Assembly (NCBI RefSeq): GCF_011927785.1
Contig: NZ_JAATJK010000001.1
Location: 868,001 to 932,000, forward strand
DNA length: 64,000 nucleotides
Origin: Micromonospora profundi
GTDB taxonomy: Bacteria > Actinomycetota > Actinomycetes > Mycobacteriales > Micromonosporaceae
Direction of reading: 5' to 3'
Below are positions 54,954 to 63,761 of this stretch, piece by piece (within the stretch, counting starts at the first letter, position 1; every line of letters begins with the position of its first letter). The notes beneath the pieces are model-generated. The model made no database searches and was not told the origin of the DNA. It saw only the letters and a program-made list of their open reading frames with translations. The position numbers and the translations under genes are program-made.

Positions 54954-56162
54954 TCAGGGTGCGCCCGGGGGTGGGGTGACGGCGCCCGGCAGCGCGAGCA
55001 TCTGGTCAAGCGCCACCCGAGCGTGGTGCGCGGTGTCGGCGTCCACAGTGATCTGGTTGACCACCCGGCCCGCGACCAGCTCCTCCAGCGCCCACACCAG
55101 GTGCGGCAGGTCGATCCGGTTCATCGTCGAGCAGTAGCAGACGGCCTTGTCCAGGAACATGATCTGCTTGTCCGGGTGGGCCAACGCCAGCCGGCGGACC
55201 AGGTTCAGCTCGGTGCCCAGCGCCCACGCCGAACCCGCCGGCGCCGCCTCGATGGTCTTGATGATGTACTCGGTGGAGCCGACGTAGTCCGAGGCCGTGA
55301 CGACCTCGTGCCGGCACTCCGGGTGGACAAGCACGTTGACCTCGGGCACCCGCTCCCGTACGTCGTTGACGCTGTCCAGCGTGAACCGGCCGTGCACCGA
55401 GCAGTGCCCCCGCCACAGGATCATCTTGGCGTCGCGCAGCTGCTCCGGGGTGAGCCCGCCGCCGGGCTTGTGCGGGTCGTAGAGGACACAGTCGTCGAGC
55501 GACAGGCCCATCTCCAGCACCGCCGTGTTGCGGCCCAGGTGCTGGTCGGGCAGGAAGAACACCTTCGACCCCTGCTCGTACGCCCAGTCCAGGGCGCGCC
55601 GGGCGTTGGAGGAGGTGCAGACCACCCCGCCGTTGCGGCCCACGAAGCCCTTGATGTCTGCCGACGAGTTCATGTACGTCACCGGGACCGTGTCGCCGGC
55701 GATGCCCAGCTCGGTGAGCGTGTCCCAGGCGGCCTCGACCTGACCCAGCACGGCCATGTCCGCCATCGAGCAGCCGGCCGCCAGATCGGGCAGGATCACC
55801 CGCTGGGAGTCGGTGGTGAGGATGTCGGCGCTCTCGGCCATGAAGTGCACGCCGCAGAAGACGATGTACTCCGCGTCCGGGCGGGCGGCCGCCTCCCGGG
55901 CCAGCTTGAACGAGTCGCCTGTCACGTCGGCGAACTGGATCACCTCGTCGCGCTGGTAGTGATGCCCCAGCACGAACACCTTGCTACCCAGCTTCGCCTT
56001 CGCCGCGGTGGCGCGAGCCACCAGGTCGGGGTCGCTGGGCGCCGGCAGGTCGCCCGGACATTCGACGCCGCGCTCGGTGTCGGGGTCGCTGCCCCGGCCG
56101 AGCAGCAGCAGAGCCGTCGCCGTGTTGGAGGGTTCCACCCAGGTCGAAGTCACGAGATCCAT
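54954..56162 (-). CDS. nadA: Quinolinate synthase
   Basis: A 4Fe-4S enzyme of 402 residues from ATG 56162 that condenses iminoaspartate and dihydroxyacetone phosphate into quinolinate for NAD. Signatures are VLGHHYQRDEVIQFAD, the cluster Cys in VFCGVHFMAESADIL, VHPECRHEV and the C-terminal Cys in AVCYCSTMNRIDLPHL. nadB and nadC, its usual operon partners, are absent here, so nadA stands alone. It is divergent from the glycerate kinase gene with 59 bp between starts. Confidence 0.95.
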   Translation of the reverse strand: MDLVTSTWVEPSNTATALLLLGRGSDPDTERGVECPGDLPAPSDPDLVARATAAKAKLGSKVFVLGHHYQRDEVIQFADVTGDSFKLAREAAARPDAEYIVFCGVHFMAESADILTTDSQRVILPDLAAGCSMADMAVLGQVEAAWDTLTELGIAGDTVPVTYMNSSADIKGFVGRNGGVVCTSSNARRALDWAYEQGSKVFFLPDQHLGRNTAVLEMGLSLDDCVLYDPHKPGGGLTPEQLRDAKMILWRGHCSVHGRFTLDSVNDVRERVPEVNVLVHPECRHEVVTASDYVGSTEYIIKTIEAAPAGSAWALGTELNLVRRLALAHPDKQIMFLDKAVCYCSTMNRIDLPHLVWALEELVAGRVVNQITVDADTAHHARVALDQMLALPGAVTPPPGAP

Positions 56163-56221
56163 GGTCCCACAGCGCGAGCACGGCGCAGCTTCTCTCGATG
56201 TGGGCTGCCACACTGCACCGC

Positions 56222-57361
56222 ATGCGTGTGTTGCTCTGCCCGGACAAGTTCGCCGGCACTCTGCCCGCCCCGGAGGTCGCCGCGGCCGTTGCTGCCGGGT
56301 GGCGCACCGTCACCGCCGGCGACGACCTGCTGCTCCGGCCCCTCGCCGACGGCGGGCCGGGCTTCGTGGAGGTGCTCGCCGAGGCACTCGACGGCAGGCG
56401 GGTGCCGGTGCCGACCGTCGACCCGTTGGGCCGTCCGGCGGCAGGTGAGATCCTGCTCACCGCCGACGGCGCCACCGCCTACCTGGAGAGCGCCCAGGCG
56501 TGCGGGCTGCACCTGCTCACCGCCGCCGAGCGCGACCCGAAGACCACCACGTCGTACGGGCTGGGCCTGCTGGTGACCGCCGCCGTGGAGAGCGGGGCGA
56601 GCACCGTGGTGATCGGGCTGGGCGGCTCCGGCACCAACGACGGCGGCGCCGGCATGCTGGCCGCGCTGGGCGTCACCCCACTGGACGCCGGCGGCGCCGC
56701 GCTTCCGTACGGCGGGGCGGCGCTGGCCGCGATCGACGCGCTGGACGGCGCGCCCCGGCTGCGCGGCGCCCGGCTGGTCGCCGCCACCGACGTGGACAAC
56801 CCGCTGCTCGGGCTGCATGGCGCGAGCAACGTGTTCGGCCCGCAGAAGGGCGCCGACCGGGCCGATGTACTGCTGCTCGACGCCGCGCTGGAGCGCTTCG
56901 CCGAGGTGCTGGAACGGGACCTGCCCGGCTGCCCGGCAGGGCTCGGCGCGCTGCCCGGTGGTGGGGCCGCCGGCGGCCTCGGTGCGGCGATCCTCGCGCT
57001 CGGGGGCACCTGCGAGTCGGGCATCGGTCTGGTCACCAGCGCCACCCGGCTGGACGCCGCGCTGGACACCGTCGACCTGGTGATCACCGGTGAGGGGTCC
57101 TTCGACCACCAGTCGCTGCGGGGCAAGGTCGTCGCCGGGGTGGCCGGGGCGGCCCGCGACAGGGGGGTGCCGTGCGTGGTGGTGGCCGGTCAGGTGAGCA
57201 CCGGCCGGCGGGAGGCCGCCTCAGCGGGGGTGACCGACGCGTACAGCCTGGTCGAGCACTTCGGCGGCGAGGAGGCCGGCGGCCTGGACGCCGCGCTCAG
57301 CAGGCCCGCTGACGGGTTGCGCGAGCTGGGCGCGCGGCTGGCCCGGCAGTGGAGCCGCTGA
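56222..57361 (+). CDS. Glycerate kinase
   Basis: A 379-residue member of the GlxK/GarK-type glycerate kinase family, from ATG 56222. N-terminal CPDKFAGTLPAPEVAAAVAAGW and the glycine-rich VIGLGGSGTNDGGAGML and GGGAAGGLGAAILAL loops are diagnostic. It phosphorylates D-glycerate to 2-phosphoglycerate (or the 3-phosphate). The same position in M. tuberculosis holds Rv2205c of this family. A separate role in sugar-acid salvage is likely. Confidence 0.92.
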   Translation: MRVLLCPDKFAGTLPAPEVAAAVAAGWRTVTAGDDLLLRPLADGGPGFVEVLAEALDGRRVPVPTVDPLGRPAAGEILLTADGATAYLESAQACGLHLLTAAERDPKTTTSYGLGLLVTAAVESGASTVVIGLGGSGTNDGGAGMLAALGVTPLDAGGAALPYGGAALAAIDALDGAPRLRGARLVAATDVDNPLLGLHGASNVFGPQKGADRADVLLLDAALERFAEVLERDLPGCPAGLGALPGGGAAGGLGAAILALGGTCESGIGLVTSATRLDAALDTVDLVITGEGSFDHQSLRGKVVAGVAGAARDRGVPCVVVAGQVSTGRREAASAGVTDAYSLVEHFGGEEAGGLDAALSRPADGLRELGARLARQWSR

Positions 57362-57541
57362 GCGCTACTCCCCGTGTCGGCACGGCCTCATCCGGGGCGA
57401 CCTGCGATGCCGATCCCGCCACGCGGGTGGGCCCGGCCGAAGCGGCGTACGATCAGAACTGGACCACAACCGGGAATCACTGGACGACGCGTGATGTTGG
57501 CCAGTGCGTCCGGACCTAAAACCGCGCAGGGAGACTTCCAC

Positions 57542-57910
57542 GTGACCACGCCAGCGCAGACCGAGTCGACCGAGGCCCAGGCCCCTACTTCCGTCGTCCT
57601 CACCGACGTCGCGGCGCAGAAGGTCAAGGCTCTGATCGAGCAGGAGGGCCGCGATGACCTGCGGCTCCGCGTCGCGGTGCAGCCGGGTGGCTGCTCCGGC
57701 CTGCGGTACCAGCTCTTCTTCGACGAGCGTTCGCTCGACGGCGACGTCGTCACCGACTTCGGTGGCGTCGAGGTCGTCGTCGACCGGATGAGCAGCCCCT
57801 ACCTGTCCGGCGCGACGATCGACTTCGCCGACCGGATCGACGCACAGGGCTTCACCATCGACAACCCGAACGCGGGCAACTCCTGCGCCTGCGGCGACTC
57901 GTTCAACTGA
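57542..57910 (+). CDS. ErpA/HesB-type iron-sulfur cluster carrier
   Basis: An A-type Fe-S carrier of 122 residues from GTG 57542 (AGGGAG 8 nt upstream). The three cluster Cys are in VQPGGCSGLRYQ and NSCACGDSFN. It delivers Fe-S clusters to target proteins; LipA and NadA in this window need them. The equivalent (Rv2204c) lies beside the glycerate kinase and adenosine kinase genes in mycobacteria. A strong hairpin follows 20 bp after the stop. Confidence 0.93.
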   Translation: MTTPAQTESTEAQAPTSVVLTDVAAQKVKALIEQEGRDDLRLRVAVQPGGCSGLRYQLFFDERSLDGDVVTDFGGVEVVVDRMSSPYLSGATIDFADRIDAQGFTIDNPNAGNSCACGDSFN

Positions 57911-57930
57911 GTCGCGCCACACACCAGCGC

Positions 57931-57966
57931 GACGACGGGGCCGTCCTCCGGGGCGGCCCCGTCGTC
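57931..57966 (+). terminator. Terminator after the Fe-S carrier gene
   Basis: Perfect 13-bp stem GACGACGGGGCCG with a 10-nt loop, 20 bp after the stop codon. Confidence 0.85.
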
Positions 57967-58098
57967 GTGTCGGTGCGCCGGTGGGAGCGGTCCCGCATCG
58001 CCGGTTATCGCAGGTTGCTGTTGTCCGACCGACAAGACATCACGCGGTTGCCGGGCCGGTAGGCTGACCGCGCCCTGCTCCCGACCCCGAGGGTTGAC

Positions 58099-59076
58099 AT
58101 GAAGATCGCCGTGACCGGCTCGATCGCCACCGATCACCTGATGAGCTTTCCCGGTCGCTTCGCCGACCAGCTCATCGCTGATCAGCTGCACAAGGTTTCG
58201 CTCTCCTTCCTGGTGGACGACCTCGTGCTCCGCCGTGGCGGTGTGGCGGCGAACATCTCCTTCGGCATGGCGCAGCTCGGGCTGCGCCCCGTGCTGCTGG
58301 GCGCGGTGGGCGCCGACTTCGCCGACTACCGCTCCTGGCTGGAGCGGCACGGCGTGGACTGCGACTCGGTGCACATCAGCGAGGTGGCGCACACCGCCCG
58401 CTTCGTCTGCACCACCGACACCGACATGTGCCAGATCGCCTCGTTCTACGCGGGCGCGATGAGCGAGGCACGCAACATCGAGCTGGCCCCGGTCGCCGAC
58501 CGGCTCGGCGGCCTGGACCTGGTGCTTGTCAGCGCCAACGATCCCGAGGCGATGCTGCGGCACTCGGCCGAGTGCCGCTCCCGTGGGTACGCGTTCGCCG
58601 CCGACCCCTCGCAGCAGCTCGCCCGGATGCCCGGCGAGGACGTGGTGGCGCTTATCGAGGGCGCCGAGTACCTGATGACGAACGAATACGAGAAGTCGCT
58701 GCTGCAGAGCAAGGCGAAGCTGAGCGACGACCAGCTGCTCGACCTGGTCAAGGTGCGGGTCACCACGCTGGGCAAGGACGGCGTGGAGATCGCCGGGCGG
58801 GGGATCGACAGGATCCACGTACCCATCGCCCGGGAGATCCGCGCTGTCGACCCGACCGGTGTGGGTGACGGCTTCCGCGCCGGCTTCTTCACAGCGCTGT
58901 CCTGGGGCCTCGGCCTGGAACGCGCCGCCCAGGTGGGCTCGCTGCTGGCCACGCTGGCCCTGGAGACCGTCGGCACCCAGGAGTACGAGGTCCGCCGCGA
59001 CCTCTTCGTCAAGCGCCTCGCCGAGTCCTACGGCGACACCGCGGCCGAAGAAGTCCGCCCTCACCTCCTGCCCTAA
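58099..59076 (+). CDS. adoK: PfkB-family carbohydrate/nucleoside kinase, adenosine kinase-like
   Basis: A ribokinase-fold enzyme of 325 residues with GGVAANISFGMAQLGL, the anion hole and catalytic Asp in DPTGVGDGFRAGF. It matches the mycobacterial adenosine kinase (Rv2202c, once called CbhK) in length and position, and adenosine is therefore the likely acceptor, although a sugar kinase cannot be excluded. The gene follows a terminator and has its own promoter in the 130-bp gap. Confidence 0.9.
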   Translation: MKIAVTGSIATDHLMSFPGRFADQLIADQLHKVSLSFLVDDLVLRRGGVAANISFGMAQLGLRPVLLGAVGADFADYRSWLERHGVDCDSVHISEVAHTARFVCTTDTDMCQIASFYAGAMSEARNIELAPVADRLGGLDLVLVSANDPEAMLRHSAECRSRGYAFAADPSQQLARMPGEDVVALIEGAEYLMTNEYEKSLLQSKAKLSDDQLLDLVKVRVTTLGKDGVEIAGRGIDRIHVPIAREIRAVDPTGVGDGFRAGFFTALSWGLGLERAAQVGSLLATLALETVGTQEYEVRRDLFVKRLAESYGDTAAEEVRPHLLP

Positions 59077-59090
59077 CCCCCGCCCTCACC

Positions 59091-59194
59091 CCGCTCGCCC
59101 TCGCGATCTTGCACTTTGTGACGCCCCTGCGCGTCTTATGCCCTTTTTGCCGAGGCAGCAACTGCAAGGTCGCGGGCGCGCGAGGGCGAGGGCG
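59091..59194. terminator. Long imperfect hairpin between convergent genes
   Basis: Arms CTCGCCCTCGCG (59095-59106) and CGCGAGGGCGAG (about 59177-59189) plus inner CGATCTTGCA and TGCAAGGTCG fold into a two-part stem between the adenosine kinase and tusA stops. A central bulge holds a T run. It is probably a bidirectional terminator and looks like a dispersed Micromonospora intergenic element. Confidence 0.6.
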
Positions 59195-59210
59195 TGGGGG
59201 TGTGGGTGGG

Positions 59211-59438
59211 TCAGTGGGTGCGGCGGATGTCGTAGGCGGGGCCTTCGGGGCCGGGGATGGTGCCGAGGAACTCCTGGCCGCGCATGCGGCACCAGGCGGG
59301 GATGTCCACCGCCGCTGCCGGGTCGTCGGCGAGCACCCGTACCACGGTGCCCACCGGCACCTCGGGCATCCGGCGAGCCGCCGCGATCACCGGCAGCGGG
59401 CAGCGCTGGCCCCGGCAGTCGAGTACCTCGTTGGGCAT
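59211..59438 (-). CDS. TusA/SirA-like sulfur carrier
   Basis: A 75-residue TusA-fold protein with the active Cys in DCRGQRCPLPVIAAARRMPEV (C-P-x-P motif). ATG 59438 lies 2 bp past the stop of the cysteine desulfurase gene, so it is translated with it. It should accept persulfide from the desulfurase and pass it on, for tRNA thiolation, cofactor or Fe-S synthesis. The C-terminal extension ends the fold. Start could also be GTG 59444. Confidence 0.92.
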   Translation of the reverse strand: MPNEVLDCRGQRCPLPVIAAARRMPEVPVGTVVRVLADDPAAAVDIPAWCRMRGQEFLGTIPGPEGPAYDIRRTH

Positions 59439-59440
59439 CG

Positions 59441-60592
59441 TCACAGCCCCACCACCCCCGCCTCGGCGCGCAGCCCGGCGACGATCCCGGGCAGCTCGGC
59501 GAGGAACCGCTCGACGTCCGCCTCGGTCGTCTCCCGGTGCAGGCTCACCCGGACGTTGCCGTGCGACAGCACGCCCATCGCCTCCAGCACGTGCGACGGC
59601 CGCAGCGTGGACGACGTGCAGGACGAGCCGGACGACACAGCGAAACCCCGCCGGTCCAACGCGTGCAGCAGCGTCTCGCCGTCGACGTACAGGCAGGAGA
59701 ACGTCACCAGATGCGGTAGCCGCAGCACCGGATCGCCTACCACCTCCACGTCGGGCACCTCCGCCGACACCCGCGCCCGGATCCGGTCCACGAGCGGCGC
59801 CAACCGGGCCTGCTCGGTCGCCGCGTCGGCCGCCGCCGCGCGCAGGCTCGCCGCCGCCGCCACCACCGCTGGCAGGTTCAACGCCCCAGGGGTACGCCCA
59901 CCCTCCCGCTCGTCGGCAGGCCACGGCGACTCCCAGCGGGTGCCCTTACGCACCGCCAGCACCCCCACCCCGGGCGGGCCACCCCACTTGTGCGCGCTGC
60001 CGGTGAGCACCGACCAGCCCGCCGGCACCGGCACCCGGCCGATGGACTGTGCCGCGTCGACGTACAACGGAACACCGACGTCGGCGCACGCGGCGGCAGC
60101 CTCGGCGACCGGTTGCACGGTGCCCACCTCGTGGCTCGCGGAGATCAGCGCGGCCAGCGCGACACCGGGAGCCCGGACGGCGTCCGACCACGCGGCCAGG
60201 TCCAGGCGCCCTCGCCTGTCGACAGGCACTGCCGCTGCCGTCCCGCCCGCCGCCTCGTGCTGCTCTGCTGCGTGCAGGACTGCGGAGTGCTCGATCGCCG
60301 AGTGCACGAACGCCGACCCGGACCGGCGCCGCCCGGCCAGGCCGCCGAGGACCGCCGCGTGCGCTGCCGCCGTACCGCTGGCCGTGAAAGAGATCTCGTC
60401 GGCGCGGACGCCGAGCGTCTGCGCGGTGGCCTCCCGGGCGGCGTCGAGCAGCTGCCGGGCGCGGCGGGCCTGGGTGTAGAGCTTTCCCGGGTCGGCCCAA
60501 CCGTCCTCCAGGGCCGCCAGCAACGCCTGCCGGGCGACCGGATGCAGCGGCGCGGCGGTCGCCGCGTCCAGGTAGACAGGGGAAGCGCTCAC
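59441..60592 (-). CDS. Cysteine desulfurase (NifS/IscS-like)
   Basis: A PLP aminotransferase-class V enzyme of 383 residues from GTG 60592 that removes sulfur from cysteine. PLP Lys is in TGSAHKWGGPPG, the loop with the active Cys is SSGSSCTSSTLRPSHVL, and SAIEHSAVL is conserved. The longer frame to 60772 runs into the cytochrome oxidase promoter and is not family-like. It forms an operon with the TusA-like gene and is divergent from ctaC. Confidence 0.94.
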   Translation of the reverse strand: MSASPVYLDAATAAPLHPVARQALLAALEDGWADPGKLYTQARRARQLLDAAREATAQTLGVRADEISFTASGTAAAHAAVLGGLAGRRRSGSAFVHSAIEHSAVLHAAEQHEAAGGTAAAVPVDRRGRLDLAAWSDAVRAPGVALAALISASHEVGTVQPVAEAAAACADVGVPLYVDAAQSIGRVPVPAGWSVLTGSAHKWGGPPGVGVLAVRKGTRWESPWPADEREGGRTPGALNLPAVVAAAASLRAAAADAATEQARLAPLVDRIRARVSAEVPDVEVVGDPVLRLPHLVTFSCLYVDGETLLHALDRRGFAVSSGSSCTSSTLRPSHVLEAMGVLSHGNVRVSLHRETTEADVERFLAELPGIVAGLRAEAGVVGL

Positions 60593-60762
60593 AGTCGCAA
60601 ACGGTATCGCGGCGGTATGGGCAGGATCCCCCCGATGGGGGCGGAGAGTGACCCCACCACGGCCCAGCTCGTCATGGTCGAGTAATCTGCGACCGTCGGT
60701 GACGCCTTTGCCGCCGGTGCTGAGGAAAGACGCACCGCGGCGCGCTAGGGAGGCAGGACCAG

Positions 60763-61734
60763 GTGGTCGCAAGGAGTTCGGAGGTACGGCCGACGGCCGT
60801 ACGGCACAGCGCTTCCCCAGGAGCAGGTGGACGCCGGGGACGTGGTGCCGGTCGGTTGGCCGGGCTCGGTCTCGGTGGCGTGGCGCTGCTGGTCCTGCTC
60901 ACGGGCTGTGACGTGGGCCGGACGTTCGGCGGCTTCGGTTGGCCGCAGGGCGGCATCACGCCGGAGTCGCGGCGGATGTACGACCTGTGGATCGCCTCCT
61001 GCATCGCCGCGCTCGCGGTCGGGGTCTTCGTGTGGGGCCTTATCTTCTGGTGCGTGGTGCGCTACCGCAAGCGCGGCAACGCTCTGCCGGTGCAGACCCG
61101 CTACAACCTGCCGATGGAGTTCCTCTACACCATCGCGCCGATCCTGATCGTCTCCGTGCTCTTCTACTACACGGCGATCGTGCAGACCGACGTCGACAAG
61201 GTGTCGAAGAACCCGGACGTGACGGTCGAGGTCGTCGCCTTCAAGTGGAACTGGCAGTTCAACTACCGCGACGGGCAGGGCCCGGACGCCCGCACCACGG
61301 CGTCGACGCTCGGCACCAGTGACGTCATCCCGGTGCTTGTGCTACCGACCAACCGGTCCATCCGGTTCGAGGAGACCAGCCGCGACGTCATCCACTCCTT
61401 CTGGGTGCCGGAGCTGCTGTTCAAGCGGGACGTCTTCCCGGGCAACGTCCGCAACGTGTTCGAGGTTTCCAGCCTGGACGCCGAGGGCGCGTACGTCGGC
61501 CGCTGCGCCGAGCTGTGCGGCAGCTACCACGCCTTCATGAACTTCGAGCTGCGTGTGGTCTCGCCGGAGAAGTACGAGCAGTTCCTGGCGGCCAAGCAGG
61601 GCGGCAAGTCCACCCAGGATGCGCTGTCCGAGATCGGTGAAGAGCCGTACGCGGAGACCACGCGGCCGTTCGACACACGGCGGACGCAGAGCAACTTCAA
61701 CCCGGACGACGCTCCGGCCTTCCCGGGAAGCTGA
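60763..61734 (+). CDS. ctaC: Cytochrome c oxidase subunit II
   Basis: The copper-A subunit of the aa3 oxidase, about 323 residues, from GTG 60763 with AGGGAGG upstream. A lipoprotein signal has the lipobox LLTGC. Two helices follow (IASCIAALAVGVFVWGLIF, FLYTIAPILIVSVLFY), then the periplasmic cupredoxin domain with the CuA ligands in GRCAELCGSYHAFM. It is followed 10 bp later by ctaF; ctaD does not lie between them as it does in Streptomyces. Confidence 0.95.
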   Translation: MVARSSEVRPTAVRHSASPGAGGRRGRGAGRLAGLGLGGVALLVLLTGCDVGRTFGGFGWPQGGITPESRRMYDLWIASCIAALAVGVFVWGLIFWCVVRYRKRGNALPVQTRYNLPMEFLYTIAPILIVSVLFYYTAIVQTDVDKVSKNPDVTVEVVAFKWNWQFNYRDGQGPDARTTASTLGTSDVIPVLVLPTNRSIRFEETSRDVIHSFWVPELLFKRDVFPGNVRNVFEVSSLDAEGAYVGRCAELCGSYHAFMNFELRVVSPEKYEQFLAAKQGGKSTQDALSEIGEEPYAETTRPFDTRRTQSNFNPDDAPAFPGS

Positions 61735-61744
61735 GGGCAGCCGC

Positions 61745-62170
61745 ATGAAGACCGAGTGGCGAATCTTCCTGATCATCGCCGGCTTCCTCCTCGGGGCCAC
61801 CGTCCTCTACGGCGCCTGGACCAACGGTGAGGCCGGCGGCATCGAGTGGGTGGGCACCGTGGCCCTGCTGCTGTCCTTCCTGCTCTGCACGATGTGCGGT
61901 GGGTTCTTCTGGTTCGTCTCCCGCCGTATCGACCTGCGCCCGGAGGACCGCCCGGACGCCGAGATCGCCGACGGCGCCGGTGAGGTGGGCTTCTTCAGCC
62001 CGGGCAGCTACTGGCCGTTCGGCCTGGCGATGGCCGCCTCGATCGCCGCGCTGGGCCTGGTGTTCTGGCAGTACTGGCTGATCGGTGTGGGAATGCTGTC
62101 GGTCGTCTTCGCCGTGTGCGGGCTGCTGTTCGAGTACTACAGCGGCACCCGGCGTACCGCGGAGCACTGA
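61745..62170 (+). CDS. ctaF: Cytochrome c oxidase subunit IV, actinobacterial
   Basis: A 141-residue membrane protein with four helices (WRIFLIIAGFLLGATVLYG at the N terminus, WPFGLAMAASIAALGLVFWQYW later). It belongs to the actinobacteria-specific subunit IV family (mycobacterial Rv2199c). It forms an operon with ctaC and is part of the bcc-aa3 respiratory supercomplex. The stop lies 35 bp before a hairpin. Confidence 0.93.
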   Translation: MKTEWRIFLIIAGFLLGATVLYGAWTNGEAGGIEWVGTVALLLSFLLCTMCGGFFWFVSRRIDLRPEDRPDAEIADGAGEVGFFSPGSYWPFGLAMAASIAALGLVFWQYWLIGVGMLSVVFAVCGLLFEYYSGTRRTAEH

Positions 62171-62205
62171 TCCACCGGTCGCGCTCGCGGCCGATGCGTA
62201 GCACC

Positions 62206-62244
62206 ACGAAGGCCCGCTTCCTGAAGAGGGGAGCGGGCCTTCGT
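62206..62244. terminator. Bidirectional terminator
   Basis: Perfect 13-bp stem ACGAAGGCCCGCT with a 13-nt loop, between the ctaF stop and the convergent zinc-ribbon gene. Confidence 0.85.
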
Positions 62245-62271
62245 CGTGCGTGCGGTGGACCCAGCGGCGGG

Positions 62272-62481
62272 TCAGGCGGCGTGCTGGCGGGTGGGCTGGC
62301 GGCGATGCCGACGGTCGGCCAGCCGGGTGACCGGCGCGGGGAACGTGGCGATCACCACGGCGGCTCCGCAGTCGATGCAGATCAGCTCGGGACAGTCGGT
62401 GCCGTGGCTGTCGACGCAGGGCGGTGCCTCGAACAGTGCCACGCCCACGCAGACGTCGCAGTAGAGCTCGCGGTGCGACAC
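62272..62481 (-). CDS. Small Cys-rich zinc-ribbon-like protein
   Basis: A 69-residue protein from GTG 62481 (GGAG 6 nt upstream). It has CDVC near the start, CVDSHGTDC, then CIDCG, giving two Cys pairs spaced like a zinc ribbon. A basic tail follows (RLADRRHRRQPTRQH). The frame is open upstream to 62523 but without a ribosome site. Function unknown; zinc or other metal binding is inferred from the Cys pattern. Confidence 0.78.
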   Translation of the reverse strand: MSHRELYCDVCVGVALFEAPPCVDSHGTDCPELICIDCGAAVVIATFPAPVTRLADRRHRRQPTRQHAA

Positions 62482-62624
62482 GGGCGTCTCCTTCACTCCA
62501 GGCGACCCGCTCCGGCGTGACACGTGGCACCCGGCAGCGGTGAAGAACTACTCACCTGTAGTTTCCCACCCTGGTCCGACATTCCTGCGCGGACGAGGGC
62601 GACCAGCACCCGGGGGACGGGTGG

Positions 62625-63671
62625 TCAGCCGGCGGTGGCGACCTCGATCCACCTGTCGAGGGTGGCGGCCGCCGCACCCGAGTCGATCGACTTGGCGGCG
62701 CGGTCCAGGCCGGCGCGCAGCGCCTCGGTCAGATCACCGTCCAGAGGACCCTGCGTGGCGAGGGCCGCCGCCGCGTTGAGCAGCACCGCGTCGCGTACCG
62801 GACCGGTCTCGCCGGCCAGCAGGCGACGGGCCACGCCGGCGTTGTACGCGGCGTCACCGCCCCGCAGGTCACCGAGGGTGGACCGGGGTACCCCCAGGTC
62901 TGCGGCATCCAGCAGCGCCTCCCGTACGGTGCCGCCCTGAGCTGCCCAGACGCGGGTCGGCGCGGCGGTGGTGAACTCGTCGAGCCCGTCCTCGCCGCGC
63001 ATCACCAGCACCGAGTCGCCGCGAGCGGCGAACACGCCGGCCATCACCGGCGCCATGCGCGCGTCGAAGCACCCGACGGCACCGGCGCGTGGTCGGGCCG
63101 GGTTGGTCAACGGGCCGAGGAAGTTGAAGACGGTGGGGACGCCCAGCTCCCGGCGGACCGGCCCGGTGTGCCGCATCCCGGGGTGGAACCGCGCCGCGAA
63201 GCAGAACCCGATGCCGGCCTCGGTGACGCAACGCACGATCGCGTCCGGGTCGAGATCCAGCGGGATGCCGAGGAACTCCAGCAGGTCGGCGGTGCCGCAG
63301 GAGGAGGACGCGGCCCGGTTGCCGTGCTTGACCACCCGTACGCCCGCACCGGCCACCACCAGCGCGGCCATCGTGGAGATGTTCACCGTGTGCGCAAGAT
63401 CACCGCCGGTGCCGACCACGTCCAGGGCGGTCGAGCGCAGCTCGTCGGGAAGCTCGACAGGCACCGCCCGGCTGAGCATCGTCTCCACCAGACCGGCCAG
63501 CTCCGCCGAGGTCTCGCCCTTGGCACGCAGCGCCACAGCGAAACCGGCTACCTGCGCGGCACCTGCCGAGCCGGCCATGATCTCGCCCATCGCCCAGGCC
63601 GTGTCAGCGGTGGACAGCTCCTCGCCGCGCAGCAGCGAGGTGAGCAGGTGCGGCCAGGTCCGATCGCCCAT
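62625..63671 (-). CDS. trpD: Anthranilate phosphoribosyltransferase
   Basis: Tryptophan-pathway enzyme of 348 residues. PRPP binding is shown by [17 protein letters not shown], and the anthranilate loops by [23 protein letters not shown] and [24 protein letters not shown]. It stands apart from other trp genes, as in mycobacteria (Rv2192c), and no leader peptide or attenuator was seen. The upstream gene is on the same strand with a 90-bp gap. Confidence 0.96.
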   Translation of the reverse strand: MGDRTWPHLLTSLLRGEELSTADTAWAMGEIMAGSAGAAQVAGFAVALRAKGETSAELAGLVETMLSRAVPVELPDELRSTALDVVGTGGDLAHTVNISTMAALVVAGAGVRVVKHGNRAASSSCGTADLLEFLGIPLDLDPDAIVRCVTEAGIGFCFAARFHPGMRHTGPVRRELGVPTVFNFLGPLTNPARPRAGAVGCFDARMAPVMAGVFAARGDSVLVMRGEDGLDEFTTAAPTRVWAAQGGTVREALLDAADLGVPRSTLGDLRGGDAAYNAGVARRLLAGETGPVRDAVLLNAAAALATQGPLDGDLTEALRAGLDRAAKSIDSGAAAATLDRWIEVATAG

Positions 63672-63761
63672 GGCGGGCCTCCCGAGCGTGCGAAGTGCGG
63701 GTGGGCTGGAACCGGCGCCGAATCACCCCGGCGCCGCGTCGGTGCCGGAAAGCGGGGGACG

